Assembly: GCF_020379485.1 (NCBI RefSeq)
Contig: NC_063452.1
Location: 11,325,065 to 11,389,064 of the forward strand
Direction of reading: 5' to 3'
Source of the DNA: Brassica napus
Lineage: Eukaryota; Streptophyta; Magnoliopsida; Brassicales; Brassicaceae
DNA: 64,000 nucleotides
A program made the translations under genes and the position numbers. The notes beneath the pieces are model-generated. The model searched no databases. It worked only from the letters and a program-made list of their open reading frames with translations, and was not told the DNA's origin. Each line of letters begins with the position of its first letter. Position 1 is the stretch's first letter. Positions 45,711-57,760 of this stretch are shown here, piece after piece.

Positions 45711-46144
45711 TAATTTTGTTATTAGGTTTAGTTTAATAATTTTGGTTTTGTTATTAGGTTTAGTTTATTAAAATTGTAAATCATATTTTTGTAACCCAGT
45801 TTAATTATAAATAAATTTAAATAATAAACATAATTTTAATATATAAATCAGTTTAAAGTTTTAATTATGTTTTTCTTTTTTTAAATAATAGCTAAAAATA
45901 AATAGATTTTAAAATAAATAATTTTAGTGTAAATAATAGCAAAAATAAAATGCTATTAAAAAATGTTTAATTGCATACAATAAAACGCTATAATATATAA
46001 TAATAAGATAGAAGTGTGAAAAACTGCTATCTAATGTGTCTGACCCATTATGACGGGCGATGATACAACGCTTCATAAACCGCTATCTTATCGTTAGATA
46101 GCGTTTTTCGTCCGCTAAGAAATGCGTTTTTTCTTGTAGTGTCA

Positions 46145-47640
46145 GTTGAAAATTTGCCAATGAGGTGAAAAGTCATTCTTTTAATTTTACTTTAGGCACT
46201 GTTAATAAAATGAAAAAAGTACTCTACACTTTACTCTTGGATTTGCAGGTATAACACATTAACACTGATTACTATTGCTTTTGTCCTTTTCCACATTTTT
46301 CAATTTCCTCTCATTTTCATTTTTACATTTACTCTATTTTACTCTCAAAACGAAAGTGTATATATCAATACGATACATATGATTTCATTTCACTAATACT
46401 CTAATATGCACATATTTTTATACTGTTAATTGACTAGACCTTCCCCTATAGCCTACTACTAATTTAGTACCAAAGGTTTGAAACATTGTTCATCTGTTTT
46501 TGTTATGTTTATTTGTTTCTTTATTCCGTCAGTTGATTCCGTTCATTTCATAGAATAAGTTATTAGTGTTATTGAATCTCCACTTCTATTCATTCACTAG
46601 AAACAGTTTAAAACAGTACTCTACATACATCATGAGACTCTTGTTCCATTATTTTTTGTTATGTTTTTTTTTCATTTCATATATTCCGTCCGTTAATTCC
46701 ACTCATTTTATACGAACTTATTCCGCAGTGTCAGCGTTCAATCAACGTGAGCGAGAAGATGATTCGATGCTCAAAATGATAGCCATACACACATGTATGG
46801 CGAGACCCTATGTACGTAGATGAAGTTGATGGAGAAGAGGGGCCGTTGGATTGGAGCAAATCAGTTACCAAACATCGATGTGAATATGATCACATAGAAA
46901 GATGACTTTTGCTTCTTTATATCGCAATCTTTTCCTCAGCTGTTTCTCTATTCTACTCAATCTAGAAAAATCGTTTTTCAAAACCAAACACACTTAATAC
47001 TAGTAAGAGCTAATATTCAAGTAATTAATCATAGTTTCTCGATCGGAAAGTAATAACTAGGAACCTCTAAATTTGTTAAAATGAGCAACTGGTAAAAATT
47101 CGGAACATTGTATACATTTGAAAAAAATATACATATATATTGATACTCCAACTTAAGTTTAGTTTTAGGTTTATATCAATGAAATCATTAAGCGCTTACC
47201 TTTAAGGAGGAGCAAGGAAGTAACCCTTTTAGTTTGGGTCCACAATGTTTGATTTAACCGTATCTATTTTTTGAAATAATGTAATGTTTTGTCAGCATAA
47301 ACAATAGTTCTGGTGATTAATCAGTGAGCTAATGATGTATGTTTTAATTAATTAATTAAAAACAAGCCTTTCAAGGGATGGTTGGTCGAGTTAATGATAA
47401 TCATTAGATCGAGATGTGTCTACCATACACTGTTAAGTTTTTTTCTCTCCTTCGTGATCATATACTCCCGGCTTTTCTAAAAGCTGAAATTTGTTGTGAA
47501 AGAAAAAAACATTAAAATTTTAGCGTTGTATTATTTCAAAGATAACCAAATTAAAGATATATATGGATACAGTGTTTGAATATATGTAGACATTAAGGTA
47601 CCTATATATCTAGAATACAAATCTTATAATAAGGATCTAA
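46145..47640. other. Intergenic, no gene recognised
   Basis: AT-rich DNA. Around 46520-46730 there is a diverged duplication (TATTCCGTCAGTTGATTCCGTTCATTT and TATTCCGTCCGTTAATTCCACTCATTT). Nothing else is identified. Confidence 0.4.
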
Positions 47641-48230
47641 AATAATTCTTCAAAATATTTTTTTGGATGTTCATTATATGAAATAGCTTCTAAACACACA
47701 TATGATGTGGTTTCTTTAAAAACTAAACATAATTAAAAGAAAAGCTGAGTGTATCATGCATCAACTCTTTTTCATGAGTACATTCACTTGATATTTTTGA
47801 GATAATGTAATCTAATATGATAACAAATTTTTGAAGTAGTGACGTGGTAAATGTATCCGCCAAATTTTCATCTGACTGAATTTGTGAACTTATGTCGCAA
47901 TTTTCTTTTTTTGCAGTGTATGTGTCTCGATGATTATCTCGATCTTTCTAATAGATTTTTTTGGATTTCATATCAATATTTTGAGAAGTGATAGATAGAC
48001 CTCAATACTCCAAATCATAATATTTCCACGAGTCTCATATATGTATTTTTACATTATCGTCAAAACATTGCATGTCATGAACCCCAAATGAATAAAAGAA
48101 TGTATATGGAAAAAGTACATCTATGTACATCAAGATATTTTTTTCTCTGAAAGCATGATCTCTAAGATACGCAGTTTCTGCTAAGAATGCTAATACCATA
48201 TTAATCATGTTCAAAATTTACAATAACTTA
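47640..48230 (-). pseudogene. Ty1/copia polyprotein 3' remnant
   Basis: The minus strand, read across frames, has words of the Copia RNase H C-terminus and its tail, notably SDENLADTFTTSL (compare the usual ENLADLFTKSLP) near 47850-47880, followed by a stop-riddled tail. There is no intact frame. Confidence 0.5.
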
Positions 48231-48237
48231 ACCACAT

Positions 48238-48483
48238 CGTGGTGGCCTAGTGGTTTCCACTAGAGGAAGAGTTGCCCTGTTGGTCCAGGCCAGAGATCGA
48301 CTCACCTCTAGTGCGAAATTATTAGCTCCACATGTGGCCACGCGGATATGGGCCCATGCTTACGGCCCATTTGAATACCCGGGAGAGGATCCATCCGTGG
48401 GTTGCACCTCCCACCCGTGGGTTAGGTCTGTGTCTTTAATAGACCCGGGTTTAACCTTTTTTTTAACAAAAAAAAAAAAAAAA
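48238..48483 (+). mobile_element. tRNA-derived SINE
   Basis: Starts with an A-box-like GTGGTGGCCTAGTGG, followed about 30 bp later by a B-box-like GGCCAGAGATCGACTC, then a body with GGATCCATCCGTGGGTTGCACC, and ends in short T and A runs (48453-48483). This is the structure of Brassicaceae tRNA-type SINEs, transcribed by RNA polymerase III. No TSD could be fixed because the flanks are simple sequence. Confidence 0.75.
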
Positions 48484-48813
48484 ATTTACAATAAGTTTAA
48501 AATATACATTGTGATAATTATATCATTTTCTGAATAGGCCACTGTTCTAGTGAAGAATCTCGTTTTATTTCCATATAATACAATTGGTCAAGATTTTTTG
48601 GTCTATAACTTCATTTCGAGATAAGATGCTAATTTTTATATATTAAATGAGAATCATTACAATATGTGAGATATGTCATGGTTATCATTAGAATGATCAT
48701 TAAAATCTTTAGAGAAATATGTTGTTTCATCTAAATATATAATATATTTTTAATCAAATTTAATATAAATAATTAATTAGTAATCTATAAAAAAATCATT
48801 CTTTTTTTAAATA

Positions 48814-49060
48814 CTCCTTCCGTTCCATTAAGATAGACTTTTTAGAAAAAATATTTATTTTACAAAGATATATTTTTTGTGTTTTCTATGAAAAAATTGT
48901 AAACTTTAAGAAAATTAATTGACTTTATTGAATTACTATTAGTTAAAAGTTATTGAAAACTAAAAATTACAGAAAACGATACATTTATTATGGTAGTTTA
49001 ATGTGTTTTCTTAATATGTGTGAAAATACTAAAAAGTCTATCTTTTTGAAACGGATGGAG
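48814..49060. mobile_element. Stowaway-type MITE (247 bp)
   Basis: Ends CTCCTTCCGTTCCATTAAGATAGACTTTTTAG (quoted as start) and its inverse ...AAAGTCTATCTTTTTGAAACGGATGGAG, flanked by TA on each side. Non-coding, AT-rich core. Confidence 0.88.
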
Positions 49061-49414
49061 TAAAAGCTATGAAAATTTCTAATATGATTAAAATATATAT
49101 AAATATTAAAGATTTTGAATAATAAAAATTTTATAATAATTTGTGTATCCTATTTCATTTTTTTAATTTTATGTTATTAAAAATAAAAAATCACATAACC
49201 ATATAATAAGAAAATAGTTTTTTGCATATGTTATATTTTGAACTTTAAAAAAAAACTATAAGTCACAAAAACTATTAAAAGGTTCACGTTAAAAATTTGG
49301 TAATCAATGGATTATAAGTTTTGTTATAACAAGATGAAAATGATCATAAAACCATGTGAATATAAAATTTAATTAAATATATATTCAGATTTGAAATATA
49401 TATATATATATATA

Positions 49415-50853
49415 TGATATCACTCAAATTATCCTAAGAAGTGATTTATATTCTCTCAAATAAGAGGTCGAGTTCTATTACTTAGGGATCGAATTCACAG
49501 GAAGCTAGGGAATCAATTAGATCAAAACAGTTTATGATTAAGCTAGGTTAATAGTTTATAAAGCAGTAACTAAGCAGTAAACAAGTTGAACAAGACAATT
49601 GTTCAGCTTGGCAGGAAGTTGTTTGATGGAAGGATGGTTTGCTAGATCTAGGGTTTCTATTCAGGAAATTAGGATTATAATGATATAGATGCATAAGATG
49701 TTTGTTGGATGCACAAGAACTCAAACAATAATAATAATCTACCAGCTCTCACATGTCTAGATTATCTATCACTAGATCTAAGATCTCAACTCCCGCATGT
49801 TGATATGTAGAAAGTGTCGATTGACGATTCGATTGGAATATCGATCGATACACCTTTCAGACCGTCGATCGGTACAATTACCGAGTTGTCGATCGACGAT
49901 CCTTCCAGCGAGCTTTACCTAGCAGGTTTGAACTATGTTCACTAGGTTCCTAGATCAACTCTCGTCTTTCTCTAGGAATCCTAGCGCAATATGAATTATT
50001 CAGGAGATAAACCATGCTCTCGTGTGCGCTTATTCATCCTAACATCATGGTTCTATAGTTCGCGACTCTAGAACATAAGCAATAAGTGCAATTCATATGA
50101 TGGACATTCTAACAACTTAGCAATCTATATTTGGGGATAATCCCTCATCCTATCTGAACCCTAAACCTAACAGATGGATCTATTCAAGCATGAAGTTGTC
50201 ACTGAAAATCATAGATAATAGATATAAAAGCAATCAAGAAACCAAAGGAGTTCAAGGAGGATTCTGAAGGAGTTCCTCCTTTCTATCCTAACTAAGAACA
50301 AGAATCAAAGAAATCTTACAGAGCGTGTAGCCGTCAACAATGGCTTAGAAATAAAATAAATAGGGTTTTAGGTCATCCAAGGGCATTCTGGTAATTTGTG
50401 GTTACTTCTTGGCTTCAGTCGGTCATAAAATATGTTCGGCCCACATTCTGGCATCCATGTCGATCGACACCAATGCTGCAACATCGATCGACAGTCCTTC
50501 ATCTCCTCGACAGCTTCCTCTCGCGAGGCAGACTGACCACTCTTCAGTAAAACGGGAATAACTTCTGCTGCAGGATGCTGATTGACCTCAAACTAGTGGC
50601 ACTGGAAATATAACTCAAAGCTATATCTTGTGTCAAAATATGAGCTCAATATAACGGTGGGAAGGTCTCCATCCATAGCTAAACATCTGACGCGTCTATG
50701 CAGTTCTGCACCTCAAAAGGCTTCAAAATCACTATATTTTTCCAGAACGTACCTGAACCTGTAAATAATCTAAATAGACTCTATATAGTAGTAAATATAT
50801 ATTTAAACACTTATAGACCATGGCTGAAAGTGGGTAAAATCCATGGTCTATCA
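49415..50853 (-). repeat. 3' LTR of the gag-only retrotransposon
   Basis: 1,439-bp LTR starting TGATATCACTCAAATTATCC and ending ...CCATGGTCTATCA (plus strand). It contains four exact TCGATCGA palindromes. High similarity to the right LTR (scattered substitutions and a few small indels) points to a fairly recent insertion. Confidence 0.93.
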
Positions 50854-51261
50854 ACTCCCCCAGACTTACCCTTTTGCTTGTCCTCAAGCAAAACAGACGG
50901 GCAGTCTCTCTGAAAGAGGTTTAAAAACAGCAGGGACTCACATGATTTAAAAATTAGAATCATCACCTCTAAAATATTGCAATCTACATCTAAGAAGTCC
51001 TAATCACAAAAGCACATTATACCATATCCTAGCTTAGCAACCAAATTCACCTAGCCAACAACTTAGTAAATCATGTGTGACATTCCCCTCTACCAACCTT
51101 ATTTCTTAACATAAATAAAAGTGCAGGCTTTACCTTGGGAGTATCGATCACAGGATGCAAGTATTTTCAAACAAGTATCTGGATCTGCAGGTAAAAGTTA
51201 GTTCCTATTTTTTCTCTCTACTAATTTCTCTCTTTAGTCAAAGTATGTTTTTATTGCAAGA

Positions 51262-51480
51262 TCATTGACCAAGATTGGACAGGCTTCCATGAATCAAGCC
51301 TTAATGGTGGTTGCCACTAAGTCATGTTCACTTCTTTTTGACCTATATCCAAGAATTCAAGTGAATCGAACCTTGATGATTGCCGCCACCAAGTCCCGTT
51401 CGAATTCTTTTTGTTGGAATCCTTATGAAGCAAGCTTTAATGGTTGTAGCCACCAAGTCATGTTCGGACTCCATTTAACT
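51262..51480 (-). repeat. Three diverged tandem copies of a ~75-bp unit
   Basis: GAATCAAGCCTTAATGGTGG / GAATCGAACCTTGATGATTG / GAAGCAAGCTTTAATGGTTG each lead into (T)GCCACCAAGTC(A/C)(T/C)GTTC followed by a T-rich end. They lie in the non-coding 3' part of the retrotransposon, next to a long T-rich tract (51505-51565). Confidence 0.8.
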
Positions 51481-51488
51481 AACACCTA

Positions 51489-51521
<33 letters not shown>

Positions 51522-53247
51522 CTTTTTCTTTTTCTTTCTTTCTTTTTCGTTTTTTTTTAAATAAATATCTCTACCTATAGATCTAGGGTCGAAATAGAGA
51601 GAGAAAATGTGATAAATCTATACAAGGCTTTACCTTCCAGACTTGTTTGAAGAATCCGATCACATGTATACCAAGCCCCAAGACAAGCAGTTGTGTCAGG
51701 TTTAGTGTTGGAGGTCAGCTTTGGCTCCTTCAAACAATCTCAGCAAGTGTGAATAGTTGACATGTTGATCCACTTTAGTATCTTTAGTACTATCTGCAAT
51801 CAGTAAGTCTAGAATGGTGCTAAAGAGTGGTTAGATAACAAGCAAAAATCTAATAAGTTCATTTTCCTCTTCTCGACTCAATAAATCTTTTGAAAACATT
51901 TTGCTAAGACTCATGAACACACTAGTATCAGTAAACATCCCCCCAGACTTAAATTACACTATCCCCAGTGTATATCTAGTCGGAGTTATGGTGAGAAATA
52001 ATCATAAGTACATAATTTAACAAGTAAGAACGATGACCTGCTCAGTGTTGATCGACACAATGAAGTGACAATCGATCGTTATTGATGAAGTGTTGTCGAC
52101 TGATAGCGACATGGTCTCATCGGTCGATGGCTAGAGAAATCATTCGACACAATGAAGAGACAATCGATCGTTGGATCTGAATTGCTGTCAATCGAGGTCG
52201 AGCTGGTCTCATCGGTCGATATGCTGAGAAATCGTCTACTCGGATCTTTTTTTCTTTCTTCTAAATAGCTAACTAAAACACAATATTAGCAAAACCTCCC
52301 CCAGATTTAAACAACACTGTGACTAGTGTTATACAGTCTAAGATTGGTGGAGAAATAAACCATAAGGACAATATTTAACAAGGTGAAACGTTATACCTGA
52401 TCGCTGATGTTGAGCGTCGATCGACACAGTTAAGTGGCGATCGATCGATACTCAAGATGCTATGTCGACCGACAATTGCATGTTGTCATCGATCGCTTCT
52501 GGTATATCAACTCTTCTTCCTTGGATCTTTTTCTTTTTACCTATCATAAACAAAACAGTAAAAGTTAGTAAAAGATAACTAATAAACATAACTTTTTTTT
52601 CCTTGATGAGCAGTGTTCTGCTACAGTAACTCCCGATTTTCTGCTACAGTGTCGATCGATTTGTTTGCTACAGTGTCGATTGATTTCCTTGCTACAGTGT
52701 CGATTGATTTCCTTGCTACAGTGTCGATCGATGCTACAGTGTCTCTGCTGCAGTGCGGTTGCTACAGTCCCGTCGTTACTGTTCATCCATCTTTTTTTTT
52801 TGACCTGCAATAAATAAAAACTTTAACCAGTAACAATCTAAACTAAACTGAAAGAAATTACCTAATAGTGGGTTGTCTCCCACTCAGCGCTTTGTTGTAG
52901 TCATTTAGCTTGACTTTGGAGATCTGATTTAGTCCGGATGAGAATGAGAACATGCTCCAAAACAAGTCTCAATATCTGCTCTCTGAAGCTTTATCATTCT
53001 TGTGTGAAAGCTTCCTCCATAGACTCTTCTCCTTTGTCTATAATCTCGGCAATAAAGAGTGCTCGAAGCTTTACAAATGGTTGTGCGAAGCATCTGCTGC
53101 GCACTCTAGATTTCCTGACACCATCTGAGAAGTGAGGGATCAATGATACCTGAGGACCGTCCTTGATCCTTTTTCTCTTCTTCCAATTCCTCCTCTTCTT
53201 TCCCTCAGACTTGTCTGATCGCCTTGTGGTATCTCCATCCCTAAGAT

Positions 53248-54690
53248 TTACACACACATCGAATTTATTCGGTTCTGATACGCGTCCATTGTCGATCGAT
53301 GGAGAAGTGGTAGCGTCGATCGATGCCGGCTTGTTGATGTCGTTCGATGATATCTGGTCGGTGTCGACCGATGGTATCTGATCGGTGTCGACAAATGCTG
53401 ATAATCATCCAACACCTCATTGTAAGAGTTGAACTGCATACTTCTATCAGGTGGAATAGGAGATTCAGCTTTAAATACAGCGCATGGAACCACAAACTTC
53501 ACAGGATCATGTATCCTCTTCCCTCTTTTGTGAAACCCAGCAGCTTCTTCTGCGCATATAAGTGGTCTCAGATATTTGGAGTCAAAATTGCGTGAGGCCT
53601 TCACTCTTTCCTCAGTTTGTTCAAGCTCGACTATGTATCCTGGCAGTTCATCTAACCATGGGTGTCGATCGATGCAATCGGGTGGGTGTCGATCAATGAT
53701 GGAGTGTGAGTGTAGATCGATGCTAACTGTTGATTGTCGATCGATGATATTGGGTGGGCGTTGATCGATGATGTGGGGTGGTTGTCGATTGATCTCATCA
53801 GGTTGGTGTCGATCGATGCTAGCCTTTGGTGAAATTTTCAGATCTCCTCTCGAAGTATGCTGATCGTCATCAAGCTTCTTCTTCGAATTATGATCCATAT
53901 CTTCAAGCGATTCCTCCAGCTCTGAGAAGTCTTCCATAGTGACTGCTCTACTCGAATACAAATCTCCAAGCTTTTCTCCATCCTCCAACTCCAAGAATTC
54001 TTCTAGCTCTAAGAAATCTTCCATGGTTATCTCTTTTTCTACATCTGGGGAAGGAGAACAACTTGATACATCAGTGCTCTTATGGGTCGAGTCTGCAATG
54101 TCCTGAGGACAACTCGATCTTTCAGGGATTTCGAGTGGTATCGATCGATGACAAAAGTCTGTGTCGATCGTTTCTGAAGTGCCGATGTCGATCGATTCTG
54201 AGGTACTGCTGTCGATCGATGCTGAAGTCGGATCACTTGTATCAGCTTCTTCTACTTTGCTCGGTTCTCCAAATCCATGTTGTTCATCCCTTTTTGCCAT
54301 AATGTCGTCGAGCACCTGTATTGGAATCATATACTCCTCATCTAACGATGCCAAGAATTTGTGCCATTTATCATTTTTCTCCTTTTCTCGAATTGCTTCA
54401 GCATCATCAAGAAATTTGTAAAGGAACGCTCTTTCAATGTCATCCCAGCTGGTTAGAGATCCTGGTTACAGTTGACTGAACCATCTAAATGCATCTCCAG
54501 AGATAGAATATGGGAAGATCTTGCAGAGCATGTGGTATTCAGACACTTCATTCTGCTCACTCCTTGACACGAGATCCTCAAGCTCTTCGATGTGGTTTCT
54601 AGGATCTTGGTGAGGAAGACTTTGGAAGGGGTCTTGACATACCCAATCATACCACTCTCAGCTCAGGTCGAAGTCATTCATCTCAGCAAC
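53248..54690 (-). CDS. Retrotransposon gag-like protein
   Basis: Minus-strand coding region of the LTR element. Its N-terminal part (54680 to about 54360, crossing a frame break near 54460) has the Retrotrans_gag pattern: FQSLPHQDPRNHIEELEDL, then a stretch like ISGDAFRWFSQLQPGS, then DDIERAFLYKFLDDAEAIREKEK. It runs into a 368-codon open frame (53248-54354) starting MASLDEEYMIPIQVLDDIMAK. The rest is low-complexity: acidic EDFLELEEFLELED blocks and a series of SIDRHPP/IIDRQPP units encoded by the TCGATCGA repeats. No zinc knuckle or protease motif was seen. It would form the particle shell if expressed. Confidence 0.7.
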
Positions 54691-54793
54691 AGCAATCACA
54701 TCAGGGATCACAACACCCTTAGCATTAATCAACTGTCCAGCGCTGTTGCGAGTGCGACCTTCTTCGTCTCTTATCATCCAATTCTCGTTAACT

Positions 54794-55270
54794 TCAAGTA
54801 TTAGCAAGCACTTCGATCTTCTCTGTCTCCCCGCAAGTGGTGTCATTTTTGACCGGATGAATAGTATCGGAATGAACAGTTCCCAGATGAACAGTGTCAT
54901 GGTGAACAGTGTCGCGATGAACAGTATTGCGATGAACAGTGTTAATCAACGCGGGATGAAAAGTGTCGATCGACGGGCGATGAATAGTGTTGATCGATGA
55001 TTGATGAACAGTGTCAATCGACGCGAGATGAACAGTGACCGGATGAACAGTACCTCGATGAACAGTACTATGATGATCAGTACTGGAGTGAACAGTGCCT
55101 TTATGAATAGTATTGTCCGACGCAAGCTGAATAGTGTCGTTCGATGCTTGGTACACGCTGTCGATCGCTGTTGCTTGGAGGGTGTCGATCGATACTTCCC
55201 TCGTAGACTTACGGATCATGCGTGAATCAGCAGGCTCCTTCTGATACGCCCTAAAATAGGAATTGATCAC
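54794..55270 (-). CDS. 158-codon minisatellite-encoded ORF (TVHxD repeats)
   Basis: Open frame starting MINSYFRAYQKEPADSRM, mostly made of units like DTVHR/GTVHS/NTIHR translated from about 16 copies of a GATGAACAGTGTC-type unit spaced at 15 nt or multiples (about 54855-55140). Because the unit length is a multiple of three, the frame stays open whatever the copy number. It lies upstream of gag in the same element. It may be an N-terminal part of gag or only a by-product of the minisatellite; I do not recognise a function. Confidence 0.4.
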   Translation of the reverse strand: MINSYFRAYQKEPADSRMIRKSTREVSIDTLQATAIDSVYQASNDTIQLASDNTIHKGTVHSSTDHHSTVHRGTVHPVTVHLASIDTVHQSSINTIHRPSIDTFHPALINTVHRNTVHRDTVHHDTVHLGTVHSDTIHPVKNDTTCGETEKIEVLANT

Positions 55271-55859
55271 TCAATTGAACTAAAGGGATATGAACTCGCC
55301 AAAAGGGAGAACTGATGGATTGAACGGTGACACAATGGGTTGTGGATGGCCCAATTATACTACTAGACTTCAGTTGGTGCTTGATATGACTCATAAGTCC
55401 ACCAAAAGAAGGATTTCTAGACGTTGCCTGATATGACGCACAGGTCCAATAAAATAGAGATTTGTTTACTCAGAGATAACCTCACCAAGAAATGAAAAGT
55501 GTTCTACAAAGAACAAAGAGATAAACTCAAATAAAAGGGAAAAAGGAATGCTTTATTTCGTGGCTCATAGGCCATATTTATAGGATTACAAGTTGTAGAA
55601 ATTCAAAGAAGAATGTGCTAAAAACAAGACATAAAAACTAGAAATGAAGACTTTGACTAAAGACCGAAATTAATGATTTTTGTTGAATTCTTTTTTCCAT
55701 GCACGACCAAGACATCCTTGCTGACTCCCTCTTGGTATTCTTGATGAGAATGGGCTTGAAATGGACTGAGGAAAGGTCTGGTCGAATTTGGTGTAAAACC
55801 GACCCAAATTGAATTTGTTATGAATTTTGTTTTGGGCTGAAAAAGGCCCATTTCGCCCA

Positions 55860-56160
55860 GCAACTAAACCAGCTCCATCTTCAGTGTCACTTAGCTCATT
55901 CAGCTCTCAGCTAGTGTCACTTAGCTCACTCAGCTCATCCAGCTCATCTACTCTCACTTCAGCTGGTTTCAGCTCATGCATACTCTCTTTAGCTGGCTCC
56001 AGCTCGTTTTCAGTCTCATCAGCTGATTTTAGATCAGTATGCTCACCATTAATCCATCTTGGTTTGTCCTTTGTTGAAGAATCATCTGGCTCAGCCATGG
56101 TCGCAACATCCTGGCCCGGGTCTATGATCCGAGGCGCATCACCTTCTTTGAAGAACCCAT
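55860..56160 (-). other. Acidic reading frame in the 5' leader of the retrotransposon
   Basis: The minus strand reads MAEPDDSSTKDKPRWINGEH and continues with repeated ELKPAE/ELEPAKE units, encoded by an AGCTCA/CAGCTGG-rich repeat (55880-56030). Probably the start of the gag polyprotein region. Not recognised beyond that. Confidence 0.4.
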
Positions 56161-56281
56161 AAATCCTCTCTTCATTGTTGTTCCTGGTACTAAGATGTAC
56201 GTACCTGAAACAGAAGAAAAAGTTTTATCAGTTTTTTGAACAATAGTAAAACCTAGAGTAAATCTAACTAAACAAGATGTA

Positions 56282-56291
56282 ATGGCGCCAA
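56282..56291 (-). promoter_or_regulatory. Primer-binding site of the LTR retrotransposon
   Basis: TGGCGCCATT on the minus strand, three bases inside the 5' LTR. TGGCGCC is the usual start of the tRNA-complementary priming site in plant Gypsy elements. Confidence 0.8.
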
Positions 56292-56294
56292 ATT

Positions 56295-57755
56295 TGATAT
56301 CACTCAAATTATCCTAATGAGTGATTTATACTCTCTCAAATAAGAGGTCGAGTTGTAGTACTTAGGAATCGAATTCACAGGAAGCTAGGGAACCAATTAG
56401 ATCTAAACAGTTTATGATTAAGCTAGGCTAATAGTTTATAAAGCAGTAAATAAGCAGTAAACAAGTTGAACAAGACAATTGTTCAGCTTGGCAGGGAGTT
56501 GTTTGATGGAAGGATGGTTTGTTAGATATAGGGTTTCTATTTAGGAAATTAAGATTATAATGATATAGATGCATAAGATGATTGTTGGATGCACAAGAAC
56601 TCAAACAATAACAATAATCTACCAACTCTCGCATGTCTAGATTATCTATCGCTAGATATAAGATCTCAACTCTCGCATGTTGATCTGTAGAAAATGTCAA
56701 TCGACGATTCGATTGGAATGTCGATCGATGCACCTTTCTGACCGTCGATCGGTACAATTACCGAGTTGTCGATCGAGGATCCTTCCAGCAAGCTTTACCG
56801 AGCAGGTTTGAACTATGTTCACTAGGTTCCTAGATCAACTCTCGTCTTTCTCTAAGAACCCTAGCACAATATGAATTATTCAGGAGATAAACCATGCTCT
56901 CGCGTGCGCCTATTCATCCTAACATCATGGTTCTAGTTCGCGACTCTTGAACACAAGCAATAAGTGCAATTCAATTGATGGACATCCTAACAACTTAGCA
57001 ATCTATATTTAGGGCTAATCCCTCATCCTATCTGAACCTTAAACCTAACAGATGAATCTATTCAAGCATAAAGTTGTCACAGAAAATCATAGATGAATAG
57101 ATAATAAAACTGCAATAGAATAGATATAAAAGCAATCAAGAAACCAAAGGAGTTCCAGGAGGACTATAAAGGAGTTTCTCCTTTCTCTCCTAACTAAAAA
57201 CAAGAATCAAAGAAAGCTTACAGAGCGTGTAGCCGTCAACAATGGCTTAGAAATAACATAAATAGGGTTTTAGGTCGTCCAAGGGCATTCTGGTAATTTG
57301 TGGTTACTTCTGGGCTTCATTCGGTCATAAAATATGCTTGGCCCACATTCTGTCATTCATGTCGATCGACACCAATGCTTCAACATCGATCGACAGTACT
57401 TCATCTCCTCGACAGCTTCCTCTCGCGAGGCAGACTGACCACTCTTCAGTAAAATATGCATAACGTTTGCTGCAGGATGCTGATTGACCTCAAATTGGTG
57501 GCACCGGAAATATAACTCAAAGCTCTATCTTGTGGCAAAATATGAGCTCAATCTAACGGAGGAAAGGTCTCCATCCATAGCTAGACATCTAACGTGTATG
57601 TGCAGTTCTGCAACTCAAAAGGCTCCAAAATCACCATATTTCTCGAGAACGTACTTGAACCTGTAAATACTCTAAATAGACTCTATATAGTAGTAAATAT
57701 ATATTAAAACACTTGTAGACCATGACCGAAAGTGGATAAAATCCATGATCTATCA
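56295..57755 (-). repeat. 5' LTR of the gag-only retrotransposon
   Basis: 1,461-bp LTR, highly similar to 49415-50853, with the same TG...CA ends and four TCGATCGA copies. It lacks a few small segments and has a short extra block near 57090-57120 compared with the other LTR. Confidence 0.93.
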
Positions 57756-57760
57756 ATATA

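Larger units (their letters stand above)
44162..46141. mobile_element. Non-autonomous CACTA (En/Spm) element
   Basis: Ends CACTACAAGAAATACGTGTTTT and ...GCGTTTTTTCTTGTAGTG are flanked by TCA on both sides (44159-44161, 46142-46144): the CACTA terminus and 3-bp target duplication of this superfamily. Subterminal copies of GATAGCGTTT/AAACGCTAT occur near both ends, the usual transposase-binding arrays. There is no transposase. Inside are a telomere-like AAACCCTAA-rich tract (44360-44720) and a GC-rich island (45240-45710), perhaps captured host DNA. Confidence 0.93.
49415..57755 (-). mobile_element. Complete 8.3-kb LTR retrotransposon, gag only (TR-GAG/Athila-Tat-like)
   Basis: LTRs 49415-50853 and 56295-57755 (about 1.44 and 1.46 kb, TG...CA) with target duplication ATATA on both sides. 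The element is on the minus strand: the primer-binding site TGGCGCCATT (about 56282-56291) sits just inside the right LTR, and a polypurine tract GGGTAAGTCTGGGGGAGT just inside the left one. TGGCGCC is typical of Gypsy elements of the Athila/Tat group. A gag-type domain is recognisable, but no protease, RT, integrase or envelope was seen in the remaining 2.4 kb, so mobility would need a helper element. It carries many TCGATCGA palindromes and a TGAACAGT minisatellite. Confidence 0.92.

Noticed and set aside
53248..54354. Host gene encoding an acidic 368-aa protein
   Set aside because: It lies wholly inside a complete LTR retrotransposon, continues a gag domain and is made partly of the element's own octamer repeats.
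49415..57755. CRISPR-like array from the regularly recurring TCGATCGA words
   Set aside because: Spacing is irregular, units are palindromic 8-mers, the genome is plant, and the element is a retrotransposon.
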